NCBI RefSeq assembly: GCF_019977295.1
Contig: NZ_AP024651.1
Span: 310,001-374,000 of the forward strand
Direction: 5' to 3'
Source: Arthrobacter sp. StoSoilB20
GTDB taxonomy: Bacteria > Actinomycetota > Actinomycetes > Actinomycetales > Micrococcaceae
DNA: 64,000 bases
Shown: positions 1 through 7,426 of the stretch, one piece after another
Numbering within the stretch: the stretch's first letter is position 1
How the letters are laid out: every line of letters begins with the position of its first letter
The notes under the pieces: generated by a model
Seen by the model: the letters and a program-made list of their open reading frames with translations, nothing else
Database searches by the model: none
What the model was told of the DNA's origin: nothing
Translations under genes and position numbers: made by a program

Positions 1-525
1 GGTGTCACCACCCGCCAGCTCAACTCACTGACCGCAGAGCACAGCTCGGCCCGGATCATTGAGATCGACGTCGAGAAACTGATCGCCGGAACCGAAACCG
101 CGGGCGAAGCAGACGCCGACGCCTACATCGAAACCGTCGTCTCCGACGTCGTCGACGCCCTCCACAAAGGCGACGTCATCGTCCACACCAGCCGCCTGCT
201 CATCAAGACCGACGATCCCGCAGCGAGCCTGAAGATCGCCCGCACCGTCTCGGCCGCCGTCGTCGCCGTGGTGAACCGGACTCTGAAGACCTTCCCGCCG
301 CGGTTCGTCATCGCCAAGGGCGGCATCACGTCATCGGACGTGGCCGCGCACGGCCTGGAAATCCGCCACGCCATTGTCCGCGGCCCCATGCTGCCTGGCA
401 TCGTCTCGCTCTGGGAGCCGGTGGACGGCCCCGCCAAGGGCATCCCGTACATCGTCTTTGCAGGCAACGTGGGCGATGACCAATCCCTCACCGACGTCAC
501 CCGCAAGCTCAGCGCCACTTTCTAG
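1..525 (+). CDS. Four-carbon acid sugar kinase family protein (C-terminal part)
   Basis: The reading frame is open from the first base of the window and stops at TAG 523-525, so only the last 174 residues are present. The fragment matches the C-terminal nucleotide-binding domain of the DUF1537 kinases (OtnK/DtnK type), with the FVIAKGGITSSDVA stretch and the late FAGNVGDD glycine/aspartate motif. Family members phosphorylate four-carbon keto-acids such as 3-oxo-tetronate. The downstream dehydrogenase, GntP permease and aldolase on the same strand agree with a threonate/erythronate-type catabolic operon. The exact substrate cannot be read from the sequence. The 5' end lies outside the window. 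Confidence 0.85.
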   Translation, partial: GVTTRQLNSLTAEHSSARIIEIDVEKLIAGTETAGEADADAYIETVVSDVVDALHKGDVIVHTSRLLIKTDDPAASLKIARTVSAAVVAVVNRTLKTFPPRFVIAKGGITSSDVAAHGLEIRHAIVRGPMLPGIVSLWEPVDGPAKGIPYIVFAGNVGDDQSLTDVTRKLSATF

Positions 526-560
526 AACCCCAGCCGCAGAAAAATTCAATGGAGAACACC

Positions 561-1463
561 ATGACCAGCAGCAACTACACCGTCACCGTCCTGGGCCTGG
601 GCGCCATGGGCCTGCCCATGGCAACCCGCCTCGCCTCCGAGCTCACCGTTCACGGCTTCGACATCGCCGAGCCCAGGCTGGAACTCGCAGCAGCAGCCGG
701 CATCAAGACCTTCGCCTCAGCCCGTGAGGCATCCGATGGCGCCGACGCCCTGCTCCTGGCCGTCCGCAACGGCGAACAACTCAACGACGTCCTCTTCGGT
801 GAGAACGGCGTCGCTTCGGTGTTGAAGCCGGGCGCTGTAGTGATCCTTGGCAGCACCGTGGGCACCGACGCCATCCCCGCCACAGTGGAGAAGCTTGCAG
901 AATACGGAGTGGCCCTGGTGGATGCGCCGCTTTCCGGTGGTCCGAAGCGCGCCGGAGAAGGCGACCTGCTGATCGTTGTCGGCGCCGAACCGGAGGCACT
1001 TGAAAAGGCCCGTCCGGCCCTGGAGCTGCTGGCATCCACCCTGAGCATTGTTGGAGACAAGCCCGGCGACGGCCAAGCGCTGAAGACGGTCAACCAGCTC
1101 CTCTGCGGCGTCCACATTGCCGCCGCAGCCGAGGCCATGGCCCTCGCCGATGCCCTGGGCCTGGACCAGGCCACGACCCTCGCGGCCCTCGAAGCCGGGG
1201 CCGCCGGTTCCTTCATGCTTTCCAACCGCGGCCCGCGCATCCTGGAGGCCTACTCCGAAGACGGTGCCGAGGTCCTGAGCCGGCTCGACATCTTCGTCAA
1301 GGACATGGGGATCGTAGGCAAGGCAACACGGGCCGCAGGCCTGGCCGCACCCGTTGCCGCCGCAGCAGAACAGCTTTACCTCCTCGGCCAGGCCCAGGGC
1401 CTCGCCGCCGCCGACGATTCCGCCGTCATCAAGGTTGTTGCGCCCTCAAAGCGCACCGCCTAA
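561..1463 (+). CDS. NAD(P)-dependent oxidoreductase, L-threonate dehydrogenase-like
   Basis: This is a 3-hydroxyisobutyrate dehydrogenase-family enzyme of 300 residues, the usual length. The N-terminus carries the Rossmann glycine motif GLGAMGLPMA (near residues 12-21). The substrate-binding DAPLSGGPKRAGEGD motif lies in the middle, and the family catalytic lysine sits in ALKTVNQLL. ATG 561 is preferred over ATG 549 because GGAG at 551-554 is placed correctly before it. Within this family, context with a DUF1537 kinase and a GntP permease points to the LtnD branch, which oxidises threonate or a related aldonate. The specific substrate is an inference. It follows the kinase by 35 nt and is probably cotranscribed. 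Confidence 0.85.
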   Translation: MTSSNYTVTVLGLGAMGLPMATRLASELTVHGFDIAEPRLELAAAAGIKTFASAREASDGADALLLAVRNGEQLNDVLFGENGVASVLKPGAVVILGSTVGTDAIPATVEKLAEYGVALVDAPLSGGPKRAGEGDLLIVVGAEPEALEKARPALELLASTLSIVGDKPGDGQALKTVNQLLCGVHIAAAAEAMALADALGLDQATTLAALEAGAAGSFMLSNRGPRILEAYSEDGAEVLSRLDIFVKDMGIVGKATRAAGLAAPVAAAAEQLYLLGQAQGLAAADDSAVIKVVAPSKRTA

Positions 1464-1484
1464 GCACCCCACCAGAACGCGCGA

Positions 1485-1510
1485 CGACGGCGATCCCCCC
1501 TTCGCCGTCG
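1485..1510 (+). terminator. Intra-operon hairpin
   Basis: CGACGGCGA (1485-1493) pairs with TCGCCGTCG (1502-1510) in the gap between the dehydrogenase and the permease. There is no long T-run, so it may attenuate or stabilise the mRNA rather than fully terminate. Confidence 0.45.
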
Positions 1511-1564
1511 CCGCCACCTCCCGCCGGTCTTCTTTAGACTGGTTTGTCAAAGGAGACACCCCCA

Positions 1565-3031
1565 ATGAATCCCCTCGTTAACTCCTTGATGGTCCGGGCG
1601 GCCGATGCCCCACCCATCAAACCCGCAGTGGAGCTGGGAACACCCCTTCTGCTGACCATCGCCGCAGCCGGTATTGCCCTGCTGCTGGTGCTGATCATCC
1701 GCTTCAAAATCCAGGCTTTCGTTGCCCTGCTGGCCGTCAGCATTCTGGTAGGCGTCGCAGCCCAGATTCCGCTGAAGGACATCTTCACCGTGGTGACCAC
1801 CGGCGTTGGCAGCACCATGGGCAAGGTCGCATTGCTGATCGCCCTTGGCGCCATCCTCGGCCGAATGATCGAAGTATCGGGAGGGGTGCAATCACTGGCC
1901 ACCCACTTCACCCAGAAGCTCGGCGCCAAGCGCGTCGCTGTCGCGCTGACCGCCGTCGGCTTCCTCGTGGCGATCCCCGTGTTCTTCGAAGTAGGCGTGA
2001 TCGTCCTGGTCCCGATCGTCTACGCTTTCGCCAAGATCGCCAATGTGCACCCCATCAAGTTCGGCCTGCCCATGGCCGGCATCATGCTGTCCATCCACGT
2101 AGCTGTCCCGCCGCACCCGGGCATCGTGGCAGGGGCAGGCGTCTTCGGCGCGGACATCGGGCTCATCACCATGATCTCGCTCATCATCTGCATCCCCCTG
2201 GGCTTCCTGTCCTACTGGGTTGCCAGCATCATGAACCGCAAGGACTACGAGCTTCTGCCCGGCGTCAAAAAGCAGGTTGAAGAGTTCGGCTCCGAGTCCC
2301 TGGTCCACGTTGGCCACGACGGTCCCGGCGCCCGTGCAATCGCCCCTCCACGTCCCGGCCTGATAATGTTCCTGATCGCCGCACCCATCGCCCAGATCCT
2401 CCTCGGAACCGTCGGCACGCTGACCATCCCCAAGGAGAACTACTGGTACGGCGTGGCCTCGTTCATCGGCAACCCCTTCTTCGCGCTCCTGGTGGCCGTG
2501 GCACTCTCCTTCTTCCTGCTCGCCGTCCGCCGCAACTGGTCCCTCAAGGAAACCGGCGAGATCTTCGAAGGCGCATTGCCTCCCATCGCTTCGATCCTGA
2601 TGGTTGTTGCTGCCGGTGGCGTGTTCGGTGAAGTCCTCCGCACCTCGGGCATCGGCGCAGCCCTGTCCCACACCCTGGACAGTCTCGGCCTGCCGGTGAT
2701 CGTCCTTGGCTTCATCATCTCCCTGGCATTGCGCGCCGCGCAGGGTTCGGCCACCGTGGCAATCGTGACCACAACCGGCCTGCTCACCTCCGCGGTAATG
2801 GAGGGCGGTTACACTCCTGCCCAGATCGCCGTCATTGTGATCGCCATCGGCTTCGGTGCGCTGGGCCTGTCCCATGTGACGGATGCAGGCTTCTGGACCG
2901 TGATCCGCTACTACGGACTCACTGTCTCCGACGGACTCAAGACCTGGACCGTCCTCACCACCATCCTGGGCCTCGCCGGCTTCGTGCTGACATACGTCGC
3001 CTGGATCCTGGTGGGAGGCCTTGGCCACTGA
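1565..3031 (+). CDS. GntP family gluconate/sugar-acid permease
   Basis: This 488-residue integral membrane protein has about 12 hydrophobic segments and the GntP-family pattern. That includes the VPPHPGIVAGAG loop, the RAAQGSATVAIVTT helix and the GLSHVTDAGFW segment near the C-terminus. GntP permeases import aldonates by proton symport. Here it presumably brings in the acid handled by the adjacent kinase and dehydrogenase. ATG 1565 is preferred over the in-frame TTG at 1544 because AAAGGAG (1549-1555) lies at proper spacing. Its stop codon overlaps the next start in a TGATG arrangement, which implies translational coupling to the aldolase. Confidence 0.9.
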   Translation: MNPLVNSLMVRAADAPPIKPAVELGTPLLLTIAAAGIALLLVLIIRFKIQAFVALLAVSILVGVAAQIPLKDIFTVVTTGVGSTMGKVALLIALGAILGRMIEVSGGVQSLATHFTQKLGAKRVAVALTAVGFLVAIPVFFEVGVIVLVPIVYAFAKIANVHPIKFGLPMAGIMLSIHVAVPPHPGIVAGAGVFGADIGLITMISLIICIPLGFLSYWVASIMNRKDYELLPGVKKQVEEFGSESLVHVGHDGPGARAIAPPRPGLIMFLIAAPIAQILLGTVGTLTIPKENYWYGVASFIGNPFFALLVAVALSFFLLAVRRNWSLKETGEIFEGALPPIASILMVVAAGGVFGEVLRTSGIGAALSHTLDSLGLPVIVLGFIISLALRAAQGSATVAIVTTTGLLTSAVMEGGYTPAQIAVIVIAIGFGALGLSHVTDAGFWTVIRYYGLTVSDGLKTWTVLTTILGLAGFVLTYVAWILVGGLGH

Positions 3032-3906
3032 TGCGTGCCAAACTCGACCACCTGGTTGGCTCGGCGCTGACGTCAGGTTCCGCTGTTCCCGCCTTCACCT
3101 GCTACGACTTCACCACCGCCCTGGCTGTAGTTTCGGCCGCAGAGGAAGCCCGCTTGGGAGTGATCCTGCTGGTTGCGCCCAAAACAGCATGTACCGCCAA
3201 CGGCTTGAGGCTCATCGCCGCCCTTCGCGGCCTGGCCGACGACGCCACGGTCCCGGTCTCCGTCCAGCTGGATCATGCCTCGGACCTTGAGGTCATTCTC
3301 GAATCCGTGGCTGCCGGTGCGGACGCCGTGCTGGCCGATGGTTCGTCCTTGCCCTACGAGAACAACATCGCCCTGGTCCGCCAAGTCCGTGCCGCGCTGG
3401 ACGCGGCCGGTGCTGCCGACGTCGTGATTGAAGCGGAACTCGGCGGCCTCGCGGGCGATGAGGACAAGGCTTTCAGCGCCGCTGATTCAGCGCTCGACGC
3501 CGGTGCTTCCGTTGCGGGACTCACTGACCCCGCGCAGGTGGCGGACTTCGTGGAGCGGACGGGTGCCCAACTCCTGGCTGTGGCTGTGGGCAACGTGCAT
3601 GGAAAGTACACGGGCGAGCCCGACATCCGCTGGGATGTCCTGCAGGACGTCGCCGCGCAGACCGCAGTCCCGCTGGTGCTGCACGGTGCCTCGGGAATCC
3701 CGGCCGATGAGCTCTCAAAGGCACCTTCCATGAACGTTGGCAAAGTGAACTTCAACACTGAACTTCGCACCGGGATTCTTGCCACACTCGAATCCGAAAC
3801 CACAGCCCACCGGGCCGATGGCGAGAATCTGCAAGGCCTGCTGGGCCGGTGGAACGTCTCAGCAGCAACGTTTGCCGGGGCCACGCTGGAGCTGCTCAGC
3901 ACCTGA
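3031..3906 (+). CDS. Class II fructose-bisphosphate aldolase family protein
   Basis: This 291-residue zinc-dependent aldolase has the family landmarks: VQLDHASD with the first zinc histidine, IEAELGG, GNVHGKYTG, LVLHGASGI with the last zinc histidine, and KVNFNTELR for phosphate binding. It resembles GatY/KbaY/FbaA enzymes, which act through a DHAP enediolate. In the known threonate pathway an OtnC-type decarboxylase makes DHAP from 3-oxo-tetronate 4-phosphate. No OtnC or OtnI gene is seen here, so this aldolase may supply that step (inference). It overlaps the permease stop by one base. Confidence 0.85.
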   Translation: MRAKLDHLVGSALTSGSAVPAFTCYDFTTALAVVSAAEEARLGVILLVAPKTACTANGLRLIAALRGLADDATVPVSVQLDHASDLEVILESVAAGADAVLADGSSLPYENNIALVRQVRAALDAAGAADVVIEAELGGLAGDEDKAFSAADSALDAGASVAGLTDPAQVADFVERTGAQLLAVAVGNVHGKYTGEPDIRWDVLQDVAAQTAVPLVLHGASGIPADELSKAPSMNVGKVNFNTELRTGILATLESETTAHRADGENLQGLLGRWNVSAATFAGATLELLST

Positions 3907-3936
3907 CGGCAGCGCGGCGCCCGGGCCCGTCATCAC

Positions 3937-3973
3937 AGGGAGGCTAGGATCAAAACATGATCCTGGCCTCCCT
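3937..3973 (+). terminator. Hairpin terminator overlapping the next start codon
   Basis: A 16-bp stem runs from 3937-3952 to 3958-3973 with one T-G wobble and a 5-nt loop (AAACA), followed by GATTTTT. It is well placed to end the sugar-acid operon. The ATG of the DUF1304 gene (3957-3959) lies at the loop/right-arm junction. Confidence 0.8.
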
Positions 3974-4349
3974 GATTTTTGCTGCGATAGCTGCCCTGCT
4001 CCACGTCTACATCTTCACCATGGAGTCCATCACCTGGACCAAGCCGAAAACGTGGAAGACGTTCAGCATCACGTCCCAAGCCGATGCTGAAACCACCAAG
4101 CCGCTCGCTTACAACCAGGGCTTCTACAACCTGTTCCTGGCCATTGGCGCCCTGATCGGCATCATCGCCGTGGCAATGGGTGCACCCCAGGTGGGCTGGA
4201 CCTTGGTCTTCAGCAGTTGCGGCTCCATGCTCCTGGCGGCACTGGTCCTTGCAGCGAGTGGCAAAAAGTACCTCCGCGCCGCGACCCTCCAGGGAACCAC
4301 GCCTTTGCTGGCCGTCGTGCTGGGTGTGCTGGCACTGGCTATCAGCTAG
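3957..4349 (+). CDS. DUF1304 family small membrane protein
   Basis: This 130-residue protein has four hydrophobic segments. It opens with a helix running into HVYIFTMES and contains NQGFYNLFLAIGA, both typical of DUF1304 proteins of about 120-130 residues. The family has no assigned reaction. The start at 3957 gives the normal family N-terminus, yet the codon lies inside a terminator hairpin, so a leaderless or separately initiated transcript is likely. No Shine-Dalgarno sequence precedes it at usual spacing apart from bases in the hairpin stem. Confidence 0.85.
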   Translation: MILASLIFAAIAALLHVYIFTMESITWTKPKTWKTFSITSQADAETTKPLAYNQGFYNLFLAIGALIGIIAVAMGAPQVGWTLVFSSCGSMLLAALVLAASGKKYLRAATLQGTTPLLAVVLGVLALAIS

Positions 4350-4401
4350 GAACCCGGCCGCCGGCAGGACTTTGGCCGCCAGCCAGTAGCCCTCCTCGCG
4401 G

Positions 4402-4821
4402 CTACGACTCCGGCGGACCATCCTGCGCTGCGGCAGCGTCCATCCAGAGAACTTCCCAATGGTGACCGTCCAGGTCGCGGAACGCGCGGCTGTACATGAA
4501 GCCGAGATCCTGGGCGTCGTACGTTTCGGATCCGCCGGCCTCCAGCGCCTTGGTGGCCAAGGCATCCACGTCTTCGCGGCTGTCGGCAGAAAGGGCAACA
4601 ATTGCCGCCGTCGAGTTCTTAGTGTCTGCGATGGGCTGTTTGGTGAACTGGCTGAATTTCTCGTGGGTCAGGAGCATGGCGTAGATGGTGTCGCTGAAGA
4701 CCACACAGGCGGCAGTTTCATCGGTGAAGTTTGGGTTGATGGTGTAACCGAGTGCTGTGTAGAAGGCTTTGGATGCCTCGAGGTCGCTGACGGGCAGGTT
4801 CACGAAAATCGACGTAGTCAT
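4402..4821 (-). CDS. VOC family protein (glyoxalase/bleomycin-resistance fold)
   Basis: This 139-residue protein opens with FVNLPVSDLEASKAFYTALG, the standard first beta-alpha unit of a VOC domain, and ends with FRDLDGHHWEVLWMD, which supplies the usual C-terminal metal-ligand glutamate. It belongs to the small YaeR/PhnB-like uncharacterised VOC proteins. The substrate is unknown. It is convergent with the DUF1304 gene, and its TAG stop lies in a small GTAGCC/GGCTAC hairpin (4386-4405). Confidence 0.85.
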   Translation of the reverse strand: MTTSIFVNLPVSDLEASKAFYTALGYTINPNFTDETAACVVFSDTIYAMLLTHEKFSQFTKQPIADTKNSTAAIVALSADSREDVDALATKALEAGGSETYDAQDLGFMYSRAFRDLDGHHWEVLWMDAAAAQDGPPES

Positions 4822-4979
4822 GCGTCTGATCCTGCCGGTGATTTACCCCCTCGTCCAGACCTTTGTTTCCCGTTGTGGATTATTGACGAAACCCCTTAAC
4901 CCCGTGCCTGCTGGCTCCGCCCTTCCACCGGGCGGACAATGGAGACAGCACGCAGAGGCGTGGATTCCAAGGGAGAGCC

Positions 4980-6344
4980 GTGGAGCGGGAATCGCAAGCG
5001 CAGCCCCGCGCGGACCGGGACATGGTGGCGCAGAGGGATCCGGCGATCGACCTTGTCCGCTTCACTTGCCTGCTCCTTGTGGTGGCAGCGCATTGCATGA
5101 TGGTCAGCCCTGTCCTGCAGAAGGACGGGACAGTGACCACGGGGAATGTGCTCATGGAGCAAAGCTGGTTTACTCCCGTGGCCTGGGCCCTCATGATTGT
5201 TCCGCTGTTCTTTGTGCTGGGTGGCGTGACGGGACTTCAGTCATGGCGACGCCTGAAAGCCCGCGGTGGTACCGGATTCGATTTCGCCCAACTCCGTCTC
5301 CTGCGGCTGGTCCGCCCCGCCATGGCGCTGCTGGCTGTCATGTGGGGGAGCTTGTGGTTGGCGCTCCTGCTGGGTGTCCACCCCCAGGTCATCCAGCTCA
5401 TGACCGCCGGCGCTGCCATGCCGCTATGGTTCCTGGCCGCCTACCTCACAGCGCAGCTCAGTGTTCCGCTGCTGGCCCGCCTGCATGAACGCGCACCGTT
5501 GCTGACGTTCGCAGCGTTGGTGGCGCTCATCATCACCGTCGACTCCCTCCGTGGCGCCCTTCCCGTGCTGGCTTTTGCCAACATGGTCTTCGTGTGGTGC
5601 GCGGTCCAGCAGTTGGGATTCCTGATGGCCGACGGATTCTTCGAACACCGCAGCCGCACGTGGCTGGTGGGGGTCATTGTCTCCAGCAACTTGTTGCTGG
5701 GACTCGTGACCGGGGTGGGCGTGTACCCGGGAAACATGGTGGTCAATATCAACCCACCCAACCTTTGCATGCTGCTGTTGGGCATCTCGCAGGCCGCCAC
5801 GCTCTACATGCTCCGGCCCGGCATCACCTGGCTTGCGGGAGTCGGGTGGGTCCGTACCGTTATTGCGGTGGCGGGCCGCAGGTCCATGACGGTCTACCTT
5901 TGGCATCTTCCGCTGCTGGTGGGCATGTCAGGGCTGCTGTTGCTCACCGACCTGCCCAAGCCCCTGGCGGGAACGGGGGAGTGGTGGTGGGCCCGGATCC
6001 CTGTATTCCTGGCTGTGGTCGCGGTGCTCGTGCCGGTGGTGTGGCTTTTTGGCCGCCTGGAGAACCGTCCGACGGCGGCAAGCCACGCGCGGGGGCCCTC
6101 GCGTACCGCTGTGGTGACGGCCGCCGTCGTCGTCTTAGTCCCGGTCGCAGACGCAGCCTTCAACGGACAGACGCTTGCATTGTTGGGTGGGGGAGCGGCG
6201 TGCTTTGCCCTTTCGGTCCTGCTGCTGGGCAGGGTCCCGACGCCGGTCATCCGGCTACCGTTTGCCGCGGACTTGGCGGGGCGGCGCGTTGGAGCGCTGT
6301 CCACGTTGCCAGAGCCAGGTTTTAGTGCCAATCTCGAACCATGA
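4980..6344 (+). CDS. Acyltransferase 3 family integral membrane protein
   Basis: This 454-residue protein has about ten or more transmembrane segments. The first helix carries the acyltransferase-3 signature, with an Arg followed ten residues later by His (IDLVRFTCLLLVVAAHC). Such OafA/WecH-like enzymes O-acetylate or acylate surface sugars and lipids, taking the acyl group across the membrane. The start is GTG 4980, preceded by AGGGAGAG at good spacing. The stop overlaps the next gene by four bases (ATGA), so the two genes are coupled. The acceptor is unknown. Confidence 0.85.
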   Translation: MERESQAQPRADRDMVAQRDPAIDLVRFTCLLLVVAAHCMMVSPVLQKDGTVTTGNVLMEQSWFTPVAWALMIVPLFFVLGGVTGLQSWRRLKARGGTGFDFAQLRLLRLVRPAMALLAVMWGSLWLALLLGVHPQVIQLMTAGAAMPLWFLAAYLTAQLSVPLLARLHERAPLLTFAALVALIITVDSLRGALPVLAFANMVFVWCAVQQLGFLMADGFFEHRSRTWLVGVIVSSNLLLGLVTGVGVYPGNMVVNINPPNLCMLLLGISQAATLYMLRPGITWLAGVGWVRTVIAVAGRRSMTVYLWHLPLLVGMSGLLLLTDLPKPLAGTGEWWWARIPVFLAVVAVLVPVVWLFGRLENRPTAASHARGPSRTAVVTAAVVVLVPVADAAFNGQTLALLGGGAACFALSVLLLGRVPTPVIRLPFAADLAGRRVGALSTLPEPGFSANLEP

Positions 6345-6697
6345 CCGAGTACACGGATTCACTGGCAGAATCGTTCCGTCCTGGCGTCACTACGGTGCGC
6401 AACGACAAATTCCACCGCTATGAGCTGCACGTAGATGGCGAGCTGGCCGTGATTTCCCAGTTCCTTGATCGGCCCGGTCACATCGATTTCATCCACACCG
6501 AAACCAAGCCCGGGTTCAACGGCCAGGGCCTGGCAAAAGTCCTCGCACACTTTGCCCTGGACGATGTTGTGGCCTCCGGCAAGCGCATCATTCCGCACTG
6601 CCCGTACATCGCTGCATACCTGAAAAAGCACGAAGGCTACGAACAGGACGTTGATTGGCCCGCCGAGAAGCCGGTGGGCCAGCCGGACAACGAATAG
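6341..6697 (+). CDS. GNAT-like N-acetyltransferase (YjdJ/NATD1 type)
   Basis: This 118-residue protein fits the short single-domain GNAT subfamily (Acetyltransf_CG). ELAVISQF and HIDFIHTETKPGFNGQGLAKVLAHFAL contain the acetyl-CoA pyrophosphate loop (GFNGQGLAKVL), followed by the conserved IIPHCPYIAAYLKKH near the end. The acceptor is unknown. It is translationally coupled to the preceding membrane acyltransferase by an ATGA overlap. Confidence 0.85.
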   Translation: MTEYTDSLAESFRPGVTTVRNDKFHRYELHVDGELAVISQFLDRPGHIDFIHTETKPGFNGQGLAKVLAHFALDDVVASGKRIIPHCPYIAAYLKKHEGYEQDVDWPAEKPVGQPDNE

Positions 6698-6700
6698 GCC

Positions 6701-7282
6701 CTACGCGGGCACCGACTGCTCAACGTTCTTCCGCCGTTTTCGCATCTGCCCTGCCCTTTCAGCCGGGAAGGGCCAGTCCTTTCGTGTGCCGCTGAGGGAG
6801 ACGATTGCGTCGTTTTCGTCGAAAACGACCTGGCCGCGGCAGGTGGCATGGACCTGCATTGCGCTGACCAGGCTGCCCCCGTGGATATGGTCTGCGTCGG
6901 TCACCAGGTAAGAGAAGGTCCTCATCACGGATTGGCCCGGAGCCAGGAGCGGGATGAGAAGGTCGCGCTCAACCGGCTCAGAGCTGTAGCGCAACACCTC
7001 CATGCCTTCGTTGGTGAAGGACCGGGGGACCAATGTGACGTCGCGGAGGTGGCTGGTGGAGTTGTTGGTGATCCACGCCGTGAAGATGACGGTATCTCCC
7101 GGAATGGCTACGGGCCGGTCCGCTCCGTAGACCAAAGTGGCACGTCCGGCATTCTTCCGGCGCGCCAGTGGAGCTGAGCGGTGGGGCGGCAATCCGCGGA
7201 CAATAGCGCCAGGTTGCTGCGCTCCGTCCTTATGGACAGCACGCAACAGTTTCAGGAAGGGGCGGGGGCGGCGGATGTCCAT
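6701..7282 (-). CDS. Hypothetical protein with a conserved-repeat (DUF11-like) beta domain
   Basis: This is a 193-residue protein of unknown function. ATG 7282 is chosen because GAGGA lies at the right distance upstream; the longer frame to 7336 has no ribosome site. No signal peptide is visible. The middle part (AIPGDTVIFTAWITNNSTSHLRDVTLVPRSF, quoted here as two adjoining strands AIPGDTVIFTAWI and TNNSTSHLRDVTL) resembles the beta-sandwich of surface repeat proteins, in which a term is defined against a DPL-type repeat. It diverges from the sigma-factor gene across a 144-nt region with palindromes and may belong to the same regulatory unit (inference). Confidence 0.6.
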   Translation of the reverse strand: MDIRRPRPFLKLLRAVHKDGAQQPGAIVRGLPPHRSAPLARRKNAGRATLVYGADRPVAIPGDTVIFTAWITNNSTSHLRDVTLVPRSFTNEGMEVLRYSSEPVERDLLIPLLAPGQSVMRTFSYLVTDADHIHGGSLVSAMQVHATCRGQVVFDENDAIVSLSGTRKDWPFPAERAGQMRKRRKNVEQSVPA

Positions 7283-7395
7283 GGTTCCTCGATTCGCACC
7301 AGGGTTTGGCAGGGTCACGTTTATTAGTGCAGCCAAGGCGTGAAACGTGATGCGAAAGTGGGAGTTCTCTACAGGCTGGCGACGGACGATTCAAG

Positions 7396-7417
7396 TCACA
7401 CGGCTTGTGATGTCACA
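7396..7417. promoter_or_regulatory. Overlapping palindromes upstream of the sigma-factor gene
   Basis: TCACA (7396-7400), TGTGA (7406-7410) and TCACA (7413-7417) form two nested inverted repeats just before the predicted ATG at 7427. The half-sites resemble CRP/FNR-family half-sites, but the spacing (2 or 5 nt) is not the usual 6. It is a candidate operator for the divergent pair 6701-7282 / 7427-9103. Confidence 0.4.
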
Positions 7418-7426
7418 CTATTGTTT

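Noticed and set aside
1892..3028. A long minus-strand frame opposite the GntP permease
   Set aside because: The sense strand encodes a typical permease; the antisense product is an Asp/Gly/His-rich shadow without a start site.
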